Shown here in pieces: positions 43,877 to 52,418 of a stretch of 64,000 nt of DNA; position 1 is the first letter of the stretch, and each line of letters begins with the position of its first letter. The notes under the pieces are model-generated. The model was not told the origin of the DNA. It did no database searches and worked only from the letters and a program-made list of their open reading frames with translations. The translations under genes were made by a program, and so were the position numbers. Origin of the DNA: Aquimarina spongiae (GTDB lineage Bacteria; Bacteroidota; Bacteroidia; Flavobacteriales; Flavobacteriaceae); NCBI RefSeq assembly GCF_900141785.1, contig NZ_FQYP01000006.1:345968-409967 (forward strand), read 5' to 3'.

Positions 43877-45058
43877 ATGAAGCTAATATTAAATCTATTT
43901 TTTTGTCTCTTTTTGTTGAATTTGTTTGGGCAACAAACAAATAAAATCGACAAAACCATTAATAGTTTTATGAATAAATGGGAAATAGAAGGCTTGTCTA
44001 TTGCAATTATCAATGCCGGAGATCTCGTATATACAAAAGGTTACGGATATAGTAATATAACCACAAAAGAAAAAGTAACACCAAAACATAAATTTAGAAT
44101 TGGGAGTATTTCTAAATCAATAACCGCGGTTACTATTTTTACTCTGATGGAAGAAGGAAAACTTAGCTTGTCAGACAAAGTTTTTGGGAAAAATGGTATT
44201 TTGAATGATTCACCATATTTAAAAATTCTTGATCAAAGAATTTTAGAAATCAATGTACAACAACTTCTAGAGCATACTGCTGGCTGGGGGAAAAATAAAA
44301 GTTTTGATCCTATGTTTAAGAATCAACTAGTTTCAGACTCTTTACATTTAGGCAGATCGCCTACCCCAAAGGATGTTATTATATATATGCTACAAAATCA
44401 TTATCTTGATAATGCTCCAGGCTCTAAATTTATGTATTCAAATTTAGGATATTGTATTTTGGGAAGGGTCATTGAAAAATTGACAGGGTTGGATTATGAG
44501 AATGCTGTAAAAAAACAAGTGCTCAGTCCATTAAAAATGTTCGATACTAAGATAGGTGACTCCAAAAATTCTGGTAAAAACGAATCGGTATATTATAGTG
44601 AGGATAGTTATATATCCAGTTCGGCTTTTTATCCTTTTCAGGAAAAGGTAAAACCAGAATATGGAGGCTTTGATCTATCCCTATTAGATTCCTGTGGCGG
44701 GTGGACTTCTTCGGTTATAGTTTTAGCAAAACTAATTTGCGCTTTAGATGGTTACACTAATAGAAAAGACATTGTTTTGCCCCAGTCCTTAAATACTATG
44801 TTTGCGGCCTCCCTTGAGAATTCTAACTATGCTAAAGGTTGGTTTGTAGATACCCATAAAAACTGGTGGCATAATGGGTCTCTTATTGGTTCATATGGAA
44901 TGATGGCAAAAATAAACGATGGAAGGGGATGGGTAATTTTAATGAACAATAATATATGGAACAATAAAAAGTTTTATAAAGATGTAGACAAACTACTATT
45001 CAAACCCACCAAGAAATTAGCTTTTTCAAAGCTCATAAATAACTTTACTAATTATTAA
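43877..45058 (+). CDS. Class C beta-lactamase-like serine hydrolase
   Basis: 393 residues from the ATG at 43877; the open frame continues 28 codons upstream without a signal. Signal peptide (about 1-19, ending GQQ). Serine-hydrolase motifs: nucleophile in IGSISKSITAV (SxxK), Tyr in MYSNLGYC (YxN), and WWHNGSLIGS (HxG position). This penicillin-binding-protein-like fold covers beta-lactamases, esterases and DD-peptidases, and the motifs do not tell which. Confidence 0.9.
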   Translation: MKLILNLFFCLFLLNLFGQQTNKIDKTINSFMNKWEIEGLSIAIINAGDLVYTKGYGYSNITTKEKVTPKHKFRIGSISKSITAVTIFTLMEEGKLSLSDKVFGKNGILNDSPYLKILDQRILEINVQQLLEHTAGWGKNKSFDPMFKNQLVSDSLHLGRSPTPKDVIIYMLQNHYLDNAPGSKFMYSNLGYCILGRVIEKLTGLDYENAVKKQVLSPLKMFDTKIGDSKNSGKNESVYYSEDSYISSSAFYPFQEKVKPEYGGFDLSLLDSCGGWTSSVIVLAKLICALDGYTNRKDIVLPQSLNTMFAASLENSNYAKGWFVDTHKNWWHNGSLIGSYGMMAKINDGRGWVILMNNNIWNNKKFYKDVDKLLFKPTKKLAFSKLINNFTNY

Positions 45059-45070
45059 TCCTGATATAGA

Positions 45071-45190
45071 GTTGGTAACAAGATGTATAAGTAAGAACTG
45101 TATTAGATTATAAAAAGAAACAATATATATAAAATAAAGGTCAGTGCAAAAACGAACAATTTGTAAGTAAAACACCGCTACTATACCAAC
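45071..45190 (+). repeat. Palindromic spacer element 2
   Basis: Perfect 7-bp outer arms GTTGGTA (45071-45077) and TACCAAC (45184-45190) enclose 106 bp between the serine hydrolase stop (12 bp before) and the NYN gene (39 bp after). The 3' half holds AACAATTTGTA (45155-45165), the word shared with elements 1, at 48608 and at 61098. The arms are in the opposite sense to the integron R boxes. Confidence 0.5.
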
Positions 45191-45229
45191 ATGAAACCGT
45201 TACAGACAATTCACAATAGAAAGAAATAA

Positions 45230-45988
45230 ATGACTCAGAATATAAATATAGCCGTTCTAATAGATGGAGACAATATCCCATCGGCCAATGTAAAAGAAAT
45301 GATGGAGGAGATTGCCAAATATGGTAATCCAACAATTAAAAGAATCTACGGTGATTGGACGAGACCAGGTTTGACTAAATGGAAAAATTTGCTATTAGAA
45401 AATGCAATTACTCCAATTCAACAATATGGATACACAACGGGAAAAAATGCAACAGATTCTGCAATGATAATAGATGCTATGGACATTCTTTATAGTGGAA
45501 AAGTTAATGGATTTTGCCTTGTTTCTAGTGATAGTGATTTTACTCGTTTGGCTACACGACTTAGAGAAGCAGGAATGCTAGTTATCGGAATAGGAGAGAA
45601 AAAAACACCGAACCCGTTCATCGTAGCATGTGATAAGTTTATTTACATAGAAATTCTTAGGAAACAATCTGAAGATAAAACAGATGCGAAAGAAACGACT
45701 AAATCTTCAGTAGATAAAATCACCAATAAAGAGATTAACTTAATTTCATCTTCAATCAATGATTTGTCAGATGAGGAAGGATGGGCTTTCCTTGGAGATG
45801 TTGGAAGTTTGATCCAGAAAAAACGCCCCAATTTTGACTCTAGAAATTATGGATTCGAAAAACTCACACCACTTATTAAATCAATTAACAAGTTTGAAAT
45901 AGAACAACGTGAAAACCCTAAAGGACGAAGTAAACTGATTTATGTTAAAATAAAAGAAAAGCGTACAACAAGGACTAAGAAATCTTAG
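45230..45988 (+). CDS. NYN-domain nuclease with LOTUS/OST-HTH domain
   Basis: 252 residues. N-terminal NYN domain (about 5-140): AVLIDGDNIPS, NATDSAMIIDAMD and LVSSDSDFTRLATRLREAG hold the acidic metal-binding set of PIN-like RNases. C-terminal winged-helix OST-HTH/LOTUS domain (about 175-245, GWAFLGDVGSLIQKKRPNFD and GFEKLTPLIKSI). LOTUS domains bind RNA, so the protein is a candidate RNA-targeting nuclease, possibly stress- or defence-related. Stand-alone gene with no visible partner. Confidence 0.9.
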   Translation: MTQNINIAVLIDGDNIPSANVKEMMEEIAKYGNPTIKRIYGDWTRPGLTKWKNLLLENAITPIQQYGYTTGKNATDSAMIIDAMDILYSGKVNGFCLVSSDSDFTRLATRLREAGMLVIGIGEKKTPNPFIVACDKFIYIEILRKQSEDKTDAKETTKSSVDKITNKEINLISSSINDLSDEEGWAFLGDVGSLIQKKRPNFDSRNYGFEKLTPLIKSINKFEIEQRENPKGRSKLIYVKIKEKRTTRTKKS

Positions 45989-46022
45989 CCAAGACATTGG
46001 AGAGTATTTAAAACCTTTTGAT

Positions 46023-46511
46023 ATGAAAAAACAAATTTTGTTAGTCTTGTTCATTGGATGTGCACTTGGATGCAATTCGAATAAAGAAGAGGTGAACATA
46101 GATAAAGCTATAGAATCCGAAAAAATAATTCGAACCATTGATAACTGGAATGAAGGGTGGGATAAAAAAGATGTTGAATTAGCAATTTCTGACTATTCCG
46201 AAAATACGGATTGGACGAATGCTTTTGGTGATAGAATGCAATCAAAGTCAGAGCTGAGAGAACTACTTAAAGAAATTTTTGCTATGGATTTCGTAATGGA
46301 AGGAACTGACAATTACCAAAATGAAGATGTCCAATTTCTGACCGATAACTATGCTATTCTTCGTTCAACCAATATTAGAAAAGGCCAAAAGTGGAGCGAT
46401 GGCTCAGTAATGAATGACAGACATATTCACCATTTAAGAGTTTATAAAAAAGTAAACAACAAATGGGAAATAATTAGTCATATGATAAACCAGGCTTACG
46501 AAAAAAAATAA
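46023..46511 (+). CDS. SnoaL/NTF2-like lipoprotein
   Basis: 162 residues. Lipobox-like GCALGC (about Cys18) then an NTF2/SnoaL-type small alpha+beta barrel (IRTIDNWNEGWDKKDVELAI, a steroid-isomerase-like cone-shaped fold). The pattern is common among Bacteroidetes proteins of DUF4440 type, with no assigned reaction. The next spacer begins 9 bp past the stop. Confidence 0.8.
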   Translation: MKKQILLVLFIGCALGCNSNKEEVNIDKAIESEKIIRTIDNWNEGWDKKDVELAISDYSENTDWTNAFGDRMQSKSELRELLKEIFAMDFVMEGTDNYQNEDVQFLTDNYAILRSTNIRKGQKWSDGSVMNDRHIHHLRVYKKVNNKWEIISHMINQAYEKK

Positions 46512-46522
46512 AAAGGGTTTGC

Positions 46523-46643
46523 CAACAATGGCTATAATTCATTGTGAATAGAGTAATAATATTGAATTAATAAATATGGTCGATTTCATATGCAAAATGT
46601 TTCCTACGAAAAATTTGACGACGAAATCATAGCCGAGACGTTG
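46523..46643 (+). repeat. attC-like palindromic spacer element 3
   Basis: Two-box inverted repeat: outer CAAC (46523-46526) with GTTG (46640-46643), unpaired 3/5 bases, then inner GGCTAT (46530-46535) with ATAGCC (46629-46634); TTC / GAA extends it. Total 121 bp between a stop (12 bp before) and the GNAT start (17 bp after). The stacked-box design with an unpaired spacer is like integron attC sites, though the box bases do not match the consensus. Confidence 0.6.
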
Positions 46644-46659
46644 TACGTTATTTAACTTA

Positions 46660-47103
46660 ATGGAAATAATAAGAACAAATTCTCAAACCCCGGAATTTAA
46701 AAGACTTGTGCAATTACTAAATTTAGATCTTGCAAAGAGAGATGGTAAAACCCATCCGTTATCTCAATTTAATGATATCTCTAATTTAAATTATGTCGTT
46801 TTAGTATTTAAAAAAGACAAAGCAATTGGTTGCGGAGCAATCTCTCCATATAATTCTAGTTCTATGGAAATTAAAAGAATGTATGTGTCTCCAGAAGCTA
46901 GAGGTCAAAGAGTAGGAGAAAAAATCTTAACAGAATTAGAAAATTGGTCTAGAGAATTAGGAAATTCCAGATGCATCCTCTTTATGGGATCAAAACAACC
47001 TGAAGCGGGTAAACTTTATCAAAGAAATAATTATAATTCTATTGAGAAGTATGGTAAACTAAAGGATATTCCGGACAGTATATGCCTAGCAAAAGATTTA
47101 TAA
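46660..47103 (+). CDS. GNAT family N-acetyltransferase
   Basis: 147 residues. The acetyl-CoA loop is RMYVSPEARGQRVGEKILTE (motif A, R/Q-x-x-G-x-G/A), and the C-terminal strand GKLYQRNNYNSIEKYGKL is typical of small acetyltransferases. The acceptor cannot be told. No partner gene; flanked by palindromic spacers on both sides, as a single-gene cassette would be. Confidence 0.92.
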   Translation: MEIIRTNSQTPEFKRLVQLLNLDLAKRDGKTHPLSQFNDISNLNYVVLVFKKDKAIGCGAISPYNSSSMEIKRMYVSPEARGQRVGEKILTELENWSRELGNSRCILFMGSKQPEAGKLYQRNNYNSIEKYGKLKDIPDSICLAKDL

Positions 47104-47119
47104 TTGAAAAACGAACATA

Positions 47120-47284
47120 GAACAATATGTGTATAGCTTATTGCAGCTGAATTGCTTGCTTCGACAAATTAGTCCTGAGCATATCGAAACACTCAGTAGA
47201 AGTGAATTCATTACAATTTTGCTACCTTGGTAGTCATAGGAAATTACTTGATGGAATTTCCAACGATTTATATACTAAACGTTT
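47120..47284 (+). repeat. Partial attC-like spacer element 4
   Basis: Outer GAAC (47120-47123) with GTTT (47281-47284) and inner GTGTATA (47129-47135) with TATATAC (47269-47275), one G-T wobble, with 5-base unpaired spacers on both sides. 165 bp; it begins 17 bp past the GNAT stop and ends 14 bp before the next start. Confidence 0.45.
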
Positions 47285-47297
47285 ACAAGCAGTAATA

Positions 47298-47801
47298 ATG
47301 AACGTAAAACTAACTGTACTATTAATAACATTGATTATTGCCAGCTGTAATTCAAATGAACGCAGTTTTAGAGATGAATTGAGCAAAGAGAACCTTGTCA
47401 AACGGGAACTAGAATACCTTAAAATTAAGATAATGATTCCTAAAGAGTGTACCATTCTCGAAAACAATGACAACATCTTAATTGACTGCAACGCTAAAGG
47501 AAGAACAATAAGGCAGTTCAGTATTTCTAAAATACAATCAACACTTCAAGAAGATCAATACGAAGCATTATTTTCTTTTGAAAATGGAGCAACTTTACAA
47601 TACTACATGTTTGAAGGAGGAGCAGGAAGTGGTGGCACTGAATATCAACTGGAAGGAGTCTTTAAAATTGGAGGTAAAACGTTATTGATTACTTCATCAG
47701 ACCAAAAAGAGTTCGGTAAAGGTGAACCTGAATTTTGTCTAAAGTACTTATCTACGATAGAGATAATAAAACGTCTACCAGCAAAAGATAAAATGAATTG
47801 A
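47298..47801 (+). CDS. Lipoprotein of unknown function
   Basis: 167 residues from the ATG at 47298 (MNVKLTVLLITLIIASC); the open frame to 47202 lacks a signal. Lipobox IIASC (Cys17). The mature part is charged, with two Cys and a Gly-rich loop (FEGGAGSGGTEYQLEGVFKI). I do not recognise the family. Flanked by palindromic spacers. Confidence 0.65.
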   Translation: MNVKLTVLLITLIIASCNSNERSFRDELSKENLVKRELEYLKIKIMIPKECTILENNDNILIDCNAKGRTIRQFSISKIQSTLQEDQYEALFSFENGATLQYYMFEGGAGSGGTEYQLEGVFKIGGKTLLITSSDQKEFGKGEPEFCLKYLSTIEIIKRLPAKDKMN

Positions 47802-47816
47802 AACTCATTTTATAAG

Positions 47817-47926
47817 ATCTGACGTATACAATATCATTCGATTCTTAATTGAAAATTTCATAAACTCATTTGGCATTAAAATTGTGCCCAATAAGCTAAA
47901 GATGTAACTTAACTAAACGTCAGATT
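47817..47926 (+). repeat. attC-like palindromic spacer element 5
   Basis: Perfect 9-bp outer arms ATCTGACGT (47817-47825) and ACGTCAGAT (47918-47926). The core ATCTGAC / GTCAGAT fits the integron R-box pattern RYYYAAC / GTTRRRY except that A is G (and T is C) at one matching place. It begins 16 bp past a stop; the next gene starts at the base right after the repeat. The total is 110 bp. Confidence 0.6.
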
Positions 47927-48592
47927 ATGAAAAAAGCCTTTACCTTTTTAATAATTTTAGCTGGAATTGGATGTGCTAAAGCAGATGATCTTTTCACAGC
48001 TCAATACCCTGATAAAATAAAATATAACGGAATTGAATATGACTTGAATTCGAATCCTCTCGAACCATACTTTGACAAACATCCTGATAAAAGACCAGGA
48101 ATGATATCAACGGCTCTTTGGCGTGGATATGTAGGGTATTTTGAGATCATTGATAACGAGTTGTATTTAACAGATATGAAAATACCTAGATTTACTGATG
48201 GTAAAGGGAATTACAATGAAAAATGGTTTTCCATCTACAGAAGGTATTTCCCAACACAAGAAAAAGTCAGAATTGATTGGTTTAGTGGAATTCTCATATT
48301 ACCATATGGAAAACGTATAAAATATGTCCATTCAGGATATGCGTCTATTTATAGCAACTATTTCTTGCTCGAAATAGAAGAAGGTGATTTTAAAAAAGAT
48401 AAAAACTACAGTTACGAACAGTTTTTAAATTTCAAAGAAAAGCAGTTTGCAGAATTCAAAAAAACAAAAGATTACCAAACACGATTTGACAACCTAAAAA
48501 ATAGTTATCCTGATGAAAGTGACACAAAATTTATTGAAAACTTTTTAAAAGACAATGTCATTAATTATACATCCCGGTTTTTGATTGAATAA
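47927..48592 (+). CDS. Lipoprotein of unknown function
   Basis: 221 residues. Lipobox AGIGC (Cys16). Then YPDKIKYNGIEYDLNSNPLE and a Lys/Tyr-rich alpha/beta sequence with IDWFSGILILPYGKRIKY. No family assigned. The start is directly at the end of the spacer element, consistent with a single-gene cassette. Confidence 0.62.
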   Translation: MKKAFTFLIILAGIGCAKADDLFTAQYPDKIKYNGIEYDLNSNPLEPYFDKHPDKRPGMISTALWRGYVGYFEIIDNELYLTDMKIPRFTDGKGNYNEKWFSIYRRYFPTQEKVRIDWFSGILILPYGKRIKYVHSGYASIYSNYFLLEIEEGDFKKDKNYSYEQFLNFKEKQFAEFKKTKDYQTRFDNLKNSYPDESDTKFIENFLKDNVINYTSRFLIE

Positions 48593-48601
48593 AATAAAAC
48601 T

Positions 48602-48633
48602 GCATGCAACAATTTGTATATTGCGTATGATGC
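48602..48633 (+). repeat. Short palindrome with shared spacer word
   Basis: Nested arms GCAT-GCAA (48602-48609) and TTGC (48621-48624) / ATGC (48630-48633) around AACAATTTGTATA (48608-48620), the exact 13-mer present at 42343 and 61098. Starts 10 bp past a stop. The 3' half of a full element is not evident here. Confidence 0.5.
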
Positions 48634-48688
48634 CTTTACTAGCAAAAAAATATAAAAGAGACATTGATCATTATTCTTAAAAACACAA

Positions 48689-49606
48689 ATGAAAGGAAAA
48701 CTGTATTTAACAATCTCAATATTTTTTACAGGTCTAGCATTTTTTGGATGCAATCCGAATAAAACACCAGTTAGACTTGCTACATATACCTATGCGACCA
48801 ATGACAGAGTTGGGAATCTGAAATTATTATCACAAGAATTAGAGAACCGATTAGAACGTAAAGTAAAAACAACAAGTTATCCAGATGTTGAATCTTTAAT
48901 TGAAGGAATAAAATCAAATGATGTTGATATTGCATTGATCAACACATTAGGGTATTTAATGCTTTCATCAGACAACAAGCATATGATACCTTTGGCTAAC
49001 ATGCACATAAAGAAAGGTGCTGTTGACAATTATAAAACAGTATTTCTGACTACTAACGACAGTGTAAAAGATTTGTATGAATTAAAGGAAAGAGCAAAAA
49101 CGCTGAGGATAATGTTTGTAAAGGAGGGATCAACATCGGGGAATCTTGTTCCAAGACTCTTTTTAAGTGCTATGGATATACCTTCTCCAGAATCTGAGTT
49201 CAAAGAAGTAAAATATGGAGGGACTCATACTTCAACTTTTGAAAAACTAATGCGTGGGGAAACAGATCTATGTGCTATCGGTAGTAGCGAATATTATAAA
49301 CAAATCCAGGCAGATTCAACATTTAAAAATAAGGTTAGATTATTATGGGTGTCAGATGAAATACCCTTAGGTCCTGTATTGATCAATAAAGCGTTTTCTT
49401 CTGAAGAAAAAGAGATAGTTTCCAATTTATTGTTGAATATGCACACAGAAAATATAGATGCTTTTGAATCAATAAAATTGGGATGGTCTGAGGCCAAGCA
49501 AGCAGATATGTTTCAACTAATATCAGACGAATATTATAACTCATTTAGAGAGGTTGATGGAAATAGAACTCATCTTGATAACATTTTACAAATGTTTATT
49601 AATTAG
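48689..49606 (+). CDS. PhnD-type phosphate/phosphonate-binding lipoprotein
   Basis: 305 residues. Lipobox FFGC (about Cys21). PBP type 2 fold of the PhnD group: VRLATYTYATNDRVGNLK, DIALINTLGYLM, FVKEGSTSGNLVPRLFL and YGGTHTSTFEKLMRGE are the family's substrate-binding and hinge regions. Normally works with an ABC transporter (PhnC, PhnE); neither gene is nearby, so it is an orphan binding protein. It could serve a distant transporter or signalling. Confidence 0.82.
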   Translation: MKGKLYLTISIFFTGLAFFGCNPNKTPVRLATYTYATNDRVGNLKLLSQELENRLERKVKTTSYPDVESLIEGIKSNDVDIALINTLGYLMLSSDNKHMIPLANMHIKKGAVDNYKTVFLTTNDSVKDLYELKERAKTLRIMFVKEGSTSGNLVPRLFLSAMDIPSPESEFKEVKYGGTHTSTFEKLMRGETDLCAIGSSEYYKQIQADSTFKNKVRLLWVSDEIPLGPVLINKAFSSEEKEIVSNLLLNMHTENIDAFESIKLGWSEAKQADMFQLISDEYYNSFREVDGNRTHLDNILQMFIN

Positions 49607-49696
49607 TGAGGGACTATATCATAGAGGTAATAATGCTATTTCCAATTGTACTATATCTATAAACCATTGCGCTCTTTTATTACAAAACATTGACTA

Positions 49697-50404
49697 ATGA
49701 TAAAATTCTTTAGAAAAGTCAGGCAAAAATTGCTCTCTGAAAACAAATTTGGAAAATACTTGAAATACGGATTAGGAGAAATTTTTCTTGTAGTTATAGG
49801 AATATTGATTGCTGTTTACATTAATAACTTGAATATAAAGCAACAAAATGAGGAAAAAGAGATTCTCTATCTTACAAGACTTACCACAAATTTAGGTTCT
49901 GACAAAGAACTTTATGGATCGATTATGAGCAAAGATAGTTTGCTTATTGATAAATTAAATCAAGTCAATAAGAACTTGCCAAATTACATTAAATCCATAA
50001 CCGACAATGTTAAAGATTTCAATTTTCTGACCACAGGATATAAGTTTAACGCTAATACAACAGTGATTGATAATCTAATATCATCAGGACAAATAGAATT
50101 ATTACGGAGTAATTATTTAGTCGAGGATATTCTAGTGTATTATAGACAAACAGAGCATGTTGAAGAAACAATTGATGCAGCAATTATTTCTCAAAATACA
50201 GAAACAGTTAATAATTTAATATTAAAGTTTAGTTCCAAGAGTAAAACCGATAAGTACTACCATGAAACTCTTAAAAACTATATAAATTTTAGAATTAACT
50301 TAATTGAAAAACAAATCAAAAGTTATGGTTCTCAAAAAATACGAACTGAAAGATTAATTGATCAAATAAACGAGGAAATTAATTTGATTGAAACTGTTTA
50401 CTAA
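49697..50404 (+). CDS. DUF6090 family protein
   Basis: 235 residues. Typical N-terminus MIKFFRKVRQKLLSENKFGK, one transmembrane helix (YLKYGLGEIFLVVIGILIAV, about 22-45), then a long helical domain outside the membrane. This family is common in flavobacteria and often occurs in many copies per genome; its function is not known. Flanked by spacers with no operon partner. Confidence 0.85.
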   Translation: MIKFFRKVRQKLLSENKFGKYLKYGLGEIFLVVIGILIAVYINNLNIKQQNEEKEILYLTRLTTNLGSDKELYGSIMSKDSLLIDKLNQVNKNLPNYIKSITDNVKDFNFLTTGYKFNANTTVIDNLISSGQIELLRSNYLVEDILVYYRQTEHVEETIDAAIISQNTETVNNLILKFSSKSKTDKYYHETLKNYINFRINLIEKQIKSYGSQKIRTERLIDQINEEINLIETVY

Positions 50405-50422
50405 AAAAACGAAAACCAAAGC

Positions 50423-50466
50423 AGAACAACATATGTAACCAATTATAACTCAATTTCCCACTTATA
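50423..50466 (+). repeat. Partial spacer element
   Basis: Contains AACAACATATGTAACCAATT, similar in style to the 5' halves of the other spacers, starting about 19 bp past the DUF6090 stop. No complete palindrome is visible, because the sequence that follows is the duplicated 3' end of the tricorn-type gene. Confidence 0.35.
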
Positions 50467-50491
50467 AATTAAATACATCATATAACCTAAA

Positions 50492-50560
50492 TTAATTCTT
50501 TGACAATACATTGACTGCCGCCTCTAATTGTTGATTTTTAATATGTTTACCTTTTGTAAT
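50492..50560 (-). pseudogene. Remnant of the 3' end of a tricorn-type protease gene
   Basis: Read on the minus strand, this encodes ITKGKHIKNQQLEAAVNVLS and KN then a stop, matching the C-terminus of the intact gene at 52419-55649 but without the 21 codons between its two QQLE copies (an in-frame deletion between short repeats). The bases just before it (50467-50491) match 52348-52374, the end of the araC-like gene. Only about 95 bp remain, so it is not a working gene. Confidence 0.85.
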
Positions 50561-50689
50561 CATATATAACTATTGTTTGCAAGCTTAATATAAACCGTAA
50601 AAAGTATTAGAATACCTGTGATTAGATTTATTGTCTTTTAACTTACTAAATGAACTTTGCGATACCCGTAAATCATAACAATTTAAAAG

Positions 50690-51442
50690 ATGAATAAAAC
50701 AGTTATTATCACAGGTGGTTCCACAGGAATAGGTAAAGCCACAGCAAGAAAATTTGCTTCAGAAGGTTATAATGTTGTAATCTCTGGAAGAAATGAAGAG
50801 AGAGGGAATCACGTGGCTCAAGAAATAAGCAAAACAGGAGCGACGTGCATTTTTCTAAAAACAGATGTTCAAAAAGAAGAAGAAGTTATTAATTTAATTG
50901 GCAAAACGGTTGAACTATTTCAACATTTGGATTGCATCGTTAACAATGCCGGTATTTCAGGTGATAATTCTTGTTTTTTGGCAGAGGGGACAACAGAAAA
51001 TTTTAGAGAAGTTATAGAAACTAATGTAATTGGTTTATTTTACTGTATGAAACATGCAATACATAAAATGAAAGATAATGAACAAGGAGGTTCTATCGTA
51101 AACCTTGCGTCTATTGCAGGATTAAACGGAATCCCTTATGCAGTACAATATTGTGCGTCAAAGCATGCTGTTGTTGGCCTTACCAAAGGTGCAGCTGTTG
51201 AGTATGCCACACAAGGTATTCGTGTAAATGCTATTGCACCTGGAGCGATAAAGACTGATATTTTACAAGCGGCAATCGATTCAGGAAGTTACACCGAAGA
51301 AAGTATAGCAGAAACGCATCCGATGAAACGGATGGGAACTGTAGAAGATATTGCCAACGGGATTTTTTATCTTGGCTCCGAGCAATCTCCATTTATGTCA
51401 GGAGCAATCTTAAGTGTCGATGGTGCGTATAACGCCAACTAA
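50690..51442 (+). CDS. Short-chain dehydrogenase/reductase
   Basis: 250 residues, classical SDR. TGGSTGIGKATARKFA is the nucleotide-binding loop, NNAGISGDN the NNAG motif, and YCASKHAVVGL the active Tyr-x-x-x-Lys; NVNAIAPGAIKT-like RVNAIAPGAIKTDIL is the typical post-active-site loop. It probably oxidises or reduces an alcohol or ketone with NAD(P). It pairs with an AraC gene 5 bp downstream. Confidence 0.96.
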   Translation: MNKTVIITGGSTGIGKATARKFASEGYNVVISGRNEERGNHVAQEISKTGATCIFLKTDVQKEEEVINLIGKTVELFQHLDCIVNNAGISGDNSCFLAEGTTENFREVIETNVIGLFYCMKHAIHKMKDNEQGGSIVNLASIAGLNGIPYAVQYCASKHAVVGLTKGAAVEYATQGIRVNAIAPGAIKTDILQAAIDSGSYTEESIAETHPMKRMGTVEDIANGIFYLGSEQSPFMSGAILSVDGAYNAN

Positions 51443-51447
51443 TAGGA

Positions 51448-52353
51448 GTGAAAGAGTTTATAAACATAAAATCCATTAGTGAAATGCATAAGCTGTTGGG
51501 ACTTGGTAAACCTAGGCACCCAGCAATTTCACTGGTCCAATCCAAAGATGTGGACTGGACTTTAGATCTTTATGATAAAAATTATATCTGGGATTTTTAT
51601 ATGATTGGATTTAAATACCATGACAGCTCATTTTTATATGGCCGTAAATATTACGACTTCGAAGAAGGTACCATGGTATTTACTTCACCGGGACAAGTTA
51701 TTAAAAGTACCAATCCTCCCACTAAAGGATTTGACGAGGGTTGGACCCTTTATTTTCATCCCGATTTTATTCAACAATCGGAATTGGGAAAAAAAATTAA
51801 AAAGTATTCATTCTTTTCATATGCTTCTAATGAAGCTCTTCATTTATCCGAAAATGAAAAGACGAAAATTTCCCAATGTGTAAATGAAATAGAACAAGAA
51901 TATAGTCAAAATATTGATACGCATAGTCAGACATTGATCATTTCTAATTTAGAATTACTACTCAATTATTGTAATCGTTTCTATGACCGTCAATTTTATA
52001 CGCGAAGTAATAATCAACAGGATATTGTTGTGAAAATAGAGGAATTTTTGACTAATTATTATAATTCTGAGCAAGCACGACAAAATGGTATTCCTACAGT
52101 TAAATTATGTGCCGAAAAAGTCAACCTTTCTCAAAATTATTTAAGTGATTTATTAAAAAAAGAAACAGGTAAAAATACGCAAGAACAAATACACTTTCAT
52201 CTTATTGAAAAAGCTAAAAATATGCTCCTTAATTCAAATGCTACGGTTAGCGAAATTGCATATGATTTGGGTTTCGATTATCCTCAGTATTTTGGTAACT
52301 TATTTAAAAGCAAAACAGGAGTGTCTCCAAATAAATATAGAACGATAAATTAA
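51448..52353 (+). CDS. AraC family regulator of the SDR gene
   Basis: 301 residues, GTG start 5 bp after the SDR stop (MKEFINIKSISEMHKLLGLG is the family start). N-terminal cupin-like domain with TMVFTSPGQVIKSTNPP; C-terminal double helix-turn-helix with VKLCAEKVNLSQNYLSDLLK and VSEIAYDLGFDYPQYFGNLF, ending SPNKYR. The SDR-AraC pair is a common small redox unit in Bacteroidetes; the regulator probably controls the SDR gene. Confidence 0.94.
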   Translation: MKEFINIKSISEMHKLLGLGKPRHPAISLVQSKDVDWTLDLYDKNYIWDFYMIGFKYHDSSFLYGRKYYDFEEGTMVFTSPGQVIKSTNPPTKGFDEGWTLYFHPDFIQQSELGKKIKKYSFFSYASNEALHLSENEKTKISQCVNEIEQEYSQNIDTHSQTLIISNLELLLNYCNRFYDRQFYTRSNNQQDIVVKIEEFLTNYYNSEQARQNGIPTVKLCAEKVNLSQNYLSDLLKKETGKNTQEQIHFHLIEKAKNMLLNSNATVSEIAYDLGFDYPQYFGNLFKSKTGVSPNKYRTIN

Positions 52354-52369
52354 ATACGTTATATAACTT

Positions 52370-52414
52370 AAATTCTCCTAGCAAAATAGTGCTTGTTTTT
52401 TGCTAGGAGAATTT
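52370..52414. terminator. Bidirectional terminator between araC-like and tricorn-like genes
   Basis: Long stem, 17 bp: AAATTCTCCTAGCAAAA / TTTTGCTAGGAGAATTT with an 11-base loop. It is absent from the otherwise similar copy at 50467-50534. Confidence 0.9.
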
Positions 52415-52418
52415 ACAA

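Noticed and set aside
47150..47200. Possible insertion-sequence end in the spacer before 47298
   Set aside because: No target-site duplication or transposase fragment is visible; it fits the spacer-element pattern better.
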